Positions 57,225-64,000 of a stretch of DNA of 64,000 nt are shown here, piece after piece (the first letter of the stretch is position 1; each line of letters opens with the position of its first letter). The notes below the pieces were generated by a model. It had not been told where the DNA came from and did no database searches. It saw only the letters and a list, made by a program, of their open reading frames with translations. This stretch comes from Combretum micranthum (lineage: Eukaryota > Streptophyta > Magnoliopsida > Myrtales > Combretaceae), in contig JAMXBD010000632.1 of assembly GCA_024138025.1 (NCBI GenBank), positions 682,001-746,000 of the forward strand, written 5' to 3'. Made by a program: the position numbers and the translations under genes.

Positions 57225-57240
57225 ATGTCCAAAAAAAAAA
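57225..57240 (+). mobile_element. Micro retro-insertion atgtcc + poly-A
   Basis: ATGTCC plus 10 A lies between two exact copies of agtcttttaatttg (57211-57224 and 57241-57254). No homologous empty site is available in the window. Confidence 0.6.
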
Positions 57241-57620
57241 AGTCTTTTAATTTGGGTAAAAAATCATTGTTTTTAATCTTTGTAATAAAGATGGGCAGCT
57301 AAAGCACACCCCCCCACCCCACATAGGAAAATTTCAGAAAAAACAAAAAAATTAAAATAAAAATAGTCAAAAATTGAAAACATAAAGAAAAATAACAATA
57401 AATTAGAAAAATAAAAAATAAAAAAGGGAAGAATATATATAAAAAAAAAGACAACACAGACTTTTTTTTGTGTTTAAAAAGTGCCATGGACAAAATTAGC
57501 ATGTAGTAATAATTTATTCGCGGGAAAAAAATGACCGAACAATATTTAAGGCAACAAATTCCCTTCCTTGCTGGAAATAGGTGTCATATATGCAATAAAT
57601 GAATAACTACCAAAATTCCA

Positions 57621-57651
57621 TTTTTCCATTTTTTTTTTTTTGGCCAGGATG
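57621..57651 (-). mobile_element. Micro retro-insertion (minus strand) ctggcc + poly-A
   Basis: Read on the minus strand it is catcctggcc plus 12 A and a short A/T tail, between two copies of aaaattcca (57612-57620 and 57652-57660). The duplication is short (9 bases), so this case is weaker than the others. Confidence 0.45.
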
Positions 57652-59001
57652 AAAATTCCAGTTGAAACATGAGAATAAAAACATAATTATGTAGTTGCAT
57701 CTTTGGCATGATGGGAACTTAAAAGATTGAAAAAAAAAATTGAAAGCCCTCGGCCAAATTATCGATCAACACAATTTAAGGATATTGATATAGTATATTT
57801 ATTTTACGTTTTGTAATTACTCTATTTTATGTATATAATGGAGTTTAATCACTTCATTTAAGGAAACATCAATAACCATTATACGAACAAAAGGGTAGAA
57901 ATTAAAATGGACTAAATTGATTTCATAATAGAAAAAGAAAAACTATAAATTGAATGTTGTTTGATTTAAATTTTTTTCCTCATAATATAATGCACAAAAT
58001 AAATAAATAAATACAAACATATGGTTGGAGAGATTAGAAATATAATACGATGGCCATAACATGAAATGGAAAATTTCTATTGTATTAAGATGTTAGCAAT
58101 TCCCATTGGTTTTCCAATGATCATCACGTTTATTCTTGTTTTCTTTCCCTAACTTTCTATGAGTAATTCAAGTATTCAACGCTGTACAAAACTAATAATA
58201 GAGATAGTCGTGCAAGATTTTTTAACTTTTTCTTTTACCACCATAACGTATAATATCAATAATATATATAATCAAAAGACAATATTTGTGAAATTGTATA
58301 TTACTTCTCCAGCTAATACATCATTTATTTATGAAATTTTACGGTTTCATCAATAAAACCATTCATCTTATATTTTAATTATTAAAATAACTAAAAAAAA
58401 CTTAGGGGATTTGTAATAAAATAAATAAATAAATAGAATTTTTTAATTTCTCTTATTAATTGGAATCTTCGGTAATATTATTATAGTTCAGACTCCAACA
58501 CTTTCATCATTCGAACATTTTTCTATAAAGATCAATAGGTGCATTGAAAAAGTGATAATCATATTATTAGGCTACCACAAACTTTCAATTTTCTTTTTTA
58601 AAATTCCCCTATCACATGTCTTAAAACATCTATCAGCCCTCAACAATCTAATTCCATGTGTGTGTGTGTATATATATATATAATATATTTAGAAAGAACT
58701 AACATCGAAGTGTTGCTTGTTGACTCGATCGAATCACATCGAAATTGGAAGTTGGTTTTATAAGCTCGCCATAGTCTTTATCTCCACCAAGTTTAATGTT
58801 TCCATTTATATAGTTAGGAGCAACCGAGCAAGTGCAAGTCAATGGTTAGAACCCAGATAGTATCTAATTTAAGATATATTTTAAAAAATATTTTGAGCTA
58901 TTCAAACAGTGCTGGGTTGGATTTCCTGTTATAATGAGACAAAAAAGAATTAATAATATTTTAAGCTATTCAAACAATGTCCTTTAAACAATTTAATAAG
59001 C

Positions 59002-59024
59002 CTTCGGCCCAAAAAAAAAAAAAA
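59002..59024 (+). mobile_element. Micro retro-insertion cttcggccc + poly-A
   Basis: CTTCGGCCC plus about 14 A lies between two copies of aaacaatttaataagc (58986-59001 and 59025-59040). Unit A at about 9857-9872 has the single empty site. Confidence 0.75.
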
Positions 59025-59259
59025 AAACAATTTAATAAGCTAATAGTATTCTAGATCTAGTTTAATGTTATCTCTGCTAGCCCTGCTCGAATGAAAGATA
59101 CCAATTTATTTATTTAAAAAAAAAAAAGCAATTTAATCAAAGTAGTATCTCTCCCTGCCTCCCTCCCGCTCTCCCTCCCTCTCACATATCTGTTCATCAC
59201 CATAATAACAGTGGATCATCATTCTCAAACCTACTTATGCCCCGTTACGGTGATTACTA

Positions 59260-59357
59260 GGTGATAGATTGTGGATGCTTGAGTTCGGTAATGGTCATGG
59301 CCAAAGGAGCATGCTTTCAGTAGCAATATCGAACTCAGCATCCACAATTTATCACCC
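59260..59357 (+). ncRNA. Candidate foldback, unit D copy
   Basis: Same stem as 53028-53126 with 'ggtgatagattgtggatgct' against 'agcatccacaatttatcacc'. One outer pair is lost (gggtg to aggtg). Confidence 0.35.
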
Positions 59358-59844
59358 ATCTATCGCCATAACAGGCCTGGAGCCTAGATCAGCAAGCTCA
59401 ATCACATCACGACCACGATTCCGACCATAATCATGAATCATCTGATAATGATGTGAATCACAATCATTTCTTCCTCTTAACTCTGTAGTTTAAACAACCC
59501 ATGTAAACCCTAACCCCTAGATCCACCGGTCTGATCATTGATGTTTGTCCCATTTTTTGAATTTATCTTTTGATATGAAATTTTTGTATGTAGATGCAGT
59601 TTGCAGTGAATCAGTCGTTAGTATTGAATCAATCTTCTATATAAAGATTTTAGAATAAGCTACGGGTTAGGGTATTAAATATAACCATAACCTGTTCTCG
59701 GTGTGTTGTGTGGGTATTGAAAATTACAAATGAGTACCATGTATTTGGATTTTTCTTGGATTTTAGGTTCAAATCTTGGGTTTGGTCCTTAATTCCAAAT
59801 CTATAGTGAAATATCAGTATATATGACATCTATGTGTTTGTCAG

Positions 59845-59990
59845 GAAACTGAATGAGCTCAATTTCCCTGTATCTTGCAAATGATTTAACACCAATAAAA
59901 TCTTATGGTTTCTTGAATGTTAACGTCAACGTGGAATCATTATCAATGGAATATCCCGCAGGTTTGTGTTACTTCTTCATTCGTCAGTAA
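59845..59990 (+). pseudogene. PHYLLO: PHYLLO MenF-like exon, unit D copy
   Basis: Reads LANDLTPIKSYGFLNVNV, VESLSMEYPAGLCYFFIRQ, stop. FIPQ is changed to FIRQ, and the donor is destroyed exactly as in unit A, so that mutation predates the A/D split. Confidence 0.65.
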
Positions 59991-60161
59991 CTTTACTTGC
60001 TGACAGAATCAGTTACGTCAAATTATTCCTTTGGTTTCTGTTTCATTGACCATTGTCGTTTTGGTTAAATTAAATAACGTGCTGTCAGAATAGCTGCTCG
60101 TATGCATCTTTAATTATCAGCAGTACTGCTTATGATGTTGATGTAATTATATGATAATGAG

Positions 60162-60270
60162 CTAGATGAGCATGGAATGTTTCTATTTTGCAGCAATGAT
60201 AGTGCAGAATGAATCTCCTTGTTGCACATTTGAAGCTGCATTTCTCTTTTTTGAGAGATCTTTATCGCAG
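60162..60270 (+). pseudogene. PHYLLO: PHYLLO MenF-like exon 2, unit D copy
   Basis: A one-base loss near 60175 (catggaatg for catggggatg) breaks the frame after LDEHG. The rest reads IVQNESPCCTFEAAF, then LFFERSLSQ, to a normal donor. Confidence 0.65.
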
Positions 60271-60495
60271 GTACAAGTATGTCTATTGTATAGATGATTG
60301 CGGCATCATCATTAGTGATGTTCTGGATTATTCAGTTGAAAATAAAAGCACGATAACATTGTTCTTGTTGTCCAGTCAAGTTCATATGCTCCACGGATCA
60401 TAGGGGAGTCCCCTTTAAAATAGGATCTAGTCTAGGAAGCTTTAATATGGTTGAACATGACTGGGTCCCTGAGGTAAAAGTATCAGACTTTTACT

Positions 60496-60717
60496 CTATA
60501 TAATTGAAAAGCCACTTCCATTTCTATAACTATGGTATGCTTCTGTAGCTATACTTATGCTGAATAAGCATTTAATATCTAATGTAACATTTGCATGACA
60601 TGGAGCAGGGCAAAATATTTGACTGCAGTAAAGAGCAGCTAACAGCAGGGAAAAAAGGCTAAGAAAATCACATGATTTCGCTCTTTTCATGCTGATCATA
60701 AAGGAGTTCCTTAACAT
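60496..60717 (-). CDS. Possible short secreted-peptide ORF, unit D copy
   Basis: A 73-codon minus-strand frame nearly identical to 11281-11502 (YCPDPC becomes FCPAPC). See that entry; low confidence. Confidence 0.2.
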   Translation of the reverse strand: MLRNSFMISMKRAKSCDFLSLFSLLLAALYCSQIFCPAPCHANVTLDIKCLFSISIATEAYHSYRNGSGFSII

Positions 60718-61772
60718 TTGATCCTTTTCCTTTTCTACTTAAGAATCCAATGTGCATTGTGCAATATATTGCATCGATAGTTGCACCTTTAACAAATATC
60801 GTGTTTCTTTATTAAAGAGCATGTGAAAATGATGCAGTATACTATTTTCAGTCCTAATAGAGGTTCAAAATATACTGAATTGGTTATTTGCGCTGAAAGT
60901 GTGGAATCAACTAGGGTCATTTTTTTATGTTTTAAATATAAGCAAGACCATGGCTTATCTCTCTATTTTCCATCTTTCCCAAAGTTGAAGGACCAATACT
61001 AATTTTCTCTATACATCTGCATCATGTGCAGTTAGTTCCATACCTTTGAATTTGAGGATATATTTAGATTGTTATATGACCATTTTATCTTGTATTTTTT
61101 ATTATGTCAGTAATCCTTTTGCTGTTTTATCTATGCACACAGAGTTTTGGAAGCAACTTTTTTAAAAATCCGAGGACTAAATACTCAATTTTAACTATAC
61201 TAGATAAGTGCACATGAAACAAATATAAGGTGGTGGATTTGCAATTTACCTTTTTTTTTTTTAATCTATTACCCTTTTTTTTTTTAATCTATGCATGTAG
61301 GGTCTCTCTCTTTCTTTTTTTTCTTTCCTTGACTGGCAAGCTCTTAAACATGAGGAAAATTCCCATGGAGAGGTAATTACTTGAAATTAACATTACATTA
61401 TTGACTTTACCCCTTTCCTTGTTTGAGAATAGAGTTTTTGGTTGTGTTGAATATTTAGGTAGGCATATTATGTATAACCAATGATTGAGTGGCTTAGGTT
61501 TATTATGCAGCTTTAATTCAATGTAAGATCCTTTTTGTGTAGCCTATTTATAGACAATTTTACGGTTGTAGATGGGTTTTGAATGACTGCAATAATGTGT
61601 CCATTGTCCAAGATATTGATTTCAAATTTCATGGAAAAGCTATAATTATGATGAAAATTTTGTCTTGTAATGAGACGATCTGTACGCGGGGGTTTTTTAT
61701 TAGTAGAATCCAAGTGGAAAACTATGCCATCATCTTTTTATGTCCCTTATGCTCTTATTTGTACTTAATTAG

Positions 61773-61935
61773 ATGACGACACTCCACTAATCCATGCTGC
61801 TCGGCAAAGGCACAATGAAACTACTAAATGCCTTCTCTAGCGAGGTACCGACCTAGCAATATCTAGTGATGTAGGTGCTGTTGCGCTTCATCATTCTGCT
61901 GGAATAGATAAGTTAATTGCTGCTGTTATATGCAG
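61773..61935 (+). pseudogene. Ankyrin-repeat exon, unit D copy
   Basis: Same as the unit A exon: DDTPLIHAARQRHNETTKCLL, TAG at 61838, then GTDLAISSDVGAVALHHS. Shared stop. No other ankyrin exons nearby. Confidence 0.7.
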
Positions 61936-62051
61936 TAATTGGCAAGTTGCCTTATTCTGTTTATACTTTTTGATGCAAGGAGTCACTTTTGTATTTATTC
62001 TCCATTCCTTACATTTAATGGACTTTCAAGAAGGACGAAATCAGAATTCAT

Positions 62052-62494
62052 TCCTTCCTCCATTCCTTAAGAGAAATCATTAAGAGAAATGATTTGATTA
62101 TCAATAATTTGATCATTTATTTATTGATTTGATCATAAATAAAATTTATTCGTTTCCTATATGGTATCTTTAAGAGAAATGATTTGATTATCAATGATTT
62201 GATCATTTATTTATTGATTTGATCATAAATGAAATTTATTCATTTCCTATATGGTATCATTAAGAGAATTGATTTGATTATCATCAATGATTTGATCATT
62301 TATGTATTAAGAGAATTGATTTGATCATAAATGAAATTTATTCATTTCCTATACGGTATCATTAAGAGAATTGATTTGATTATCAATGATTTGATCTTTT
62401 ATTTATTAAGAGAATTGATTTTAATATCAATGATTTGATCATTTATTTATTAAGAGAATTGATTTGATCATAAATGACATTTATTCATTTCCTA
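62052..62494 (+). repeat. Imperfect tandem repeat of TTGATTTGATCA motifs, unit D
   Basis: Nearly identical to 12838-13280; immediately upstream of the TATA-like box and the intact membrane ORF. Confidence 0.7.
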
Positions 62495-62515
62495 AATGGT
62501 TGTTTCTATCATTTC

Positions 62516-62523
62516 CTATATAA
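62516..62523 (+). promoter_or_regulatory. TATA-like box upstream of intact membrane ORF
   Basis: CTATATAA, 128 bases before the ATG at 62651, followed by a CT-rich leader. Conserved in the A and Rep-A copy 2 versions. Confidence 0.4.
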
Positions 62524-62650
62524 CTTCCTCTTCTCTCCATTGTAATATCCATGTCCCTCCCTCCTCGTAGCACCTAAACATTCTAATTCGTTTACCCTTT
62601 GCTATAAGTCTACTAGCATATATACAGGTTAAAATCTCGACCAACAAGAC

Positions 62651-63421
62651 ATGTGGGATGCTAGAGCTGCTTTAACCCAATTGTACTGTAGCTTGATCTC
62701 AACTATCAAATGCATCTCAAATTATCTAATGATGCCATCAAACTCCGAGGAGAATAGGCTTCCAATAGCAGTGGTACCAAGCTCAGGCAACCAAAACCAG
62801 CGTTCCAACCCTGGTCTTCTTATGCAGATTGCATCTGCTCTTAGCCAAGCCTATTGTTGGTTGATGTCCACTATCAATGTTTTCATAAAGTTCTTCAACA
62901 TATCACCTATTCATGACCATAACACACCTCAAAGCCAAAATCAGCAAGGCCAAGCCCAATCACAGCACCACCAAACCAATATGCCGAACCCCATCCGCCA
63001 TGATATGAATCCAATCACCTCTCTATTTCAAAGTCAAGAGTTAAGTAAAGTAATTTTGAGTCTCGTACCACCCATAACCGGGCTGCTTCTTAATGAATCC
63101 AAAAACATTATCTTCATTCAATCTAGATTTATTACAGTTACACTCTATCTTGGTACCGTTGCGACATTTAACGGAATATTATTGAGAGCTATCTATCCAA
63201 GAGCAGCAAGTGTATTAGAGAAACTGGGAGTTGCATTGATATTTTTGGGATTTTTCAGACTCAGTAGCTTATCCCTTCTGTCAACCCCCGAATGGTTTTA
63301 CTGGCTGTGTTTTGTTTTTTTTTGTGTCCCACTTGTATTGAGCATCTTGCCTTTTAAATTCACAGATGAAGTAAACCGCTTAGACACTAACCATCCAGAT
63401 CTACGCAGCATTCCAGTCTGA
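62651..63421 (+). CDS. 256-aa three-TM membrane protein of unknown function (intact copy)
   Basis: This is the longest open frame in the window. Residues about 7-27 (LTQLYCSLISTIKCISNYL) and 62-82 (SALSQAYCWLMSTINVFIKF) are an internal repeat, both hydrophobic and possibly amphipathic. Residues 92-112 form a Gln/His-rich linker (QSQNQQGQAQSQHHQ). Membrane segments are likely at about 157-178, 187-207 and 215-234, followed by an acidic polar tail. The ATG has a purine at -3 and a TATA-like box 128 bases upstream. I do not recognise the family. It has three other copies here, all broken or partial (13437, 30680, 43447), each preceded by the same TTGATTTGATCA-type sequence. An apparently single-exon, multi-copy gene carried with a repeat could be a real gene family or cargo of an undescribed element. 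It sits inside a dead PHYLLO copy. Confidence 0.55.
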   Translation: MWDARAALTQLYCSLISTIKCISNYLMMPSNSEENRLPIAVVPSSGNQNQRSNPGLLMQIASALSQAYCWLMSTINVFIKFFNISPIHDHNTPQSQNQQGQAQSQHHQTNMPNPIRHDMNPITSLFQSQELSKVILSLVPPITGLLLNESKNIIFIQSRFITVTLYLGTVATFNGILLRAIYPRAASVLEKLGVALIFLGFFRLSSLSLLSTPEWFYWLCFVFFCVPLVLSILPFKFTDEVNRLDTNHPDLRSIPV

Positions 63422-63976
63422 TGATTGACGTTGGCTCCAACATCTATTATTAGTTTTTTATATTTATGTAGAGTTGAACTTTCTACTGAATGTGTTTGCC
63501 GTTTGTCACCCGGACAAGGAATAATTTTGTGTTGCAACTTTTAGTACACTGATGTACCTTATATTAAATCACTTATATGTATGAAGTTTTTAGGAGAACA
63601 TCTGGCTATACGTTTTCAAGGTTTTGAATTTAAAAATTATGACTCCAATCTCCTTCTCTCTCCCTATTTTTTAATTTCTGTGTATGCGTACTTAATTTCT
63701 TATACATAATTTTGTTAAAGTCGCGCAATCCTTGTTTTTTTCTTTCAAATGTTTTGTTTGCTTGTAGTGATCTTGCAGGTTCCTTTTTTATTTTTATTTT
63801 TTTTTCCCTTTGGACATAGGGTTTTATGTGGGAGTATGTTGAAGTTGCTTATAGGAACAGCGTAAATGGTTTGGTTAATTAGGAACTTGCAAAGAACCAT
63901 GCTCTGTTAATTAGGAACAGCATGGCCATTCGTGGTGTAGATGGTTTGGTTAGACTCAAAGCTACCATGTCAGCAG

Positions 63977-64000
63977 ATACAAGTTGCTGGAGATAGAGGA
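63977..64000 (+). pseudogene. PHYLLO: PHYLLO MenD exon, unit D, cut by window end
   Basis: After gtcagcag the frame reads IQVAGDRG, identical to unit A, and the window ends. Whether the two-base loss of unit A is shared cannot be seen. Confidence 0.6.

Larger units (their letters stand above)
56690..58790. other. ~2.1-kb replacement segment unique to unit D
   Basis: It replaces about 40-90 bases of the A/C sequence. Its inner 1.5 kb is bounded by a 48-base direct repeat (57166-57213 and 58745-58792, one difference) containing 'aagctcgccatagtctttat'. It is AT-rich with long A-runs, a (TA)n tract near 58670 and two micro retro-insertions. No exon is recognised; an open frame at 58159-58356 looks like chance. 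Confidence 0.6.
56100..64000 (+). repeat. Unit D: tandem PHYLLO-containing duplication, runs off the window
   Basis: Starts like unit C and continues like unit A. From about 59600 to the window end it parallels 10400-14776 with few differences, including the ankyrin/membrane-ORF block. A segment at about 56690-58790 has no counterpart in A or C. Confidence 0.85.

Noticed and set aside
56559..57502. Phe-rich minus-strand ORFs
   Set aside because: They are translations of A-rich runs on the plus strand with no recognisable domain.

Overview
The window reads as AT-rich nuclear DNA of a flowering plant. Supporting evidence: interrupted exons with plant GT..AG junctions, Ty1/copia and L1-type retroelement fragments, hAT-like and other short inverted-repeat elements, many poly-A/T and (TA)n tracts, and fragments of the plant-type fused menaquinone/phylloquinone gene PHYLLO. 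No rRNA, tRNA, CRISPR array or bacterial-style operon is visible. The species cannot be named from sequence alone. I had no alignment tools; all homology calls are by eye. LAYOUT. (1) 48-3890: copy 1 of a long dispersed repeat (called Rep-A here), cut by an L1-type retroelement tail (3903-4960). (2) 4961-8909: degraded repeats, a gutted Ty1/copia element and its 3' LTR. (3) 8910-16663: 'unit A', scattered decayed exons of PHYLLO (MenF-like, MenD, MenC, MenH parts), interrupted by a block holding an ankyrin exon and a membrane-protein ORF. (4) 16664-27226: a gene-poor AT-rich stretch with small repeats. (5) 27227-31451: Rep-A copy 2, ending in a broken copy of the membrane-protein ORF. (6) 31540-39420: a possible minus-strand promoter, then Rep-A copy 3, split by a tandem-repeat block and a ~3.9-kb hAT-like element that itself carries a 1.66-kb near-perfect foldback. 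(7) 40075-42961: two exons of a broken UMP/CMP-kinase-like gene, then four exons of an unidentified membrane protein that join in phase. (8) 43447-49285: a partial membrane-protein ORF and the fullest PHYLLO remnant, 'unit B'. (9) 50830-56090 and 56100-64000: two tandem units, C and D, homologous to A. Unit D runs off the window inside its MenD exon. HOW IT FITS TOGETHER. A PHYLLO locus has been partly duplicated several times. Every copy I can read is broken by stops, frameshifts or missing exons, so none here should make the enzyme; the functional gene, if any, must be elsewhere. The most gene-like open frames are the 256-codon membrane-protein ORF in unit D (62651-63421), the four-exon chain at 41250-42961, and possibly a short antisense ORF retained in units A, C and D. 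Because the units are homologous, they act as empty-site controls for one another. This exposes clean insertions with target-site duplications, including an unexpected set of very short poly-A retro-insertions.
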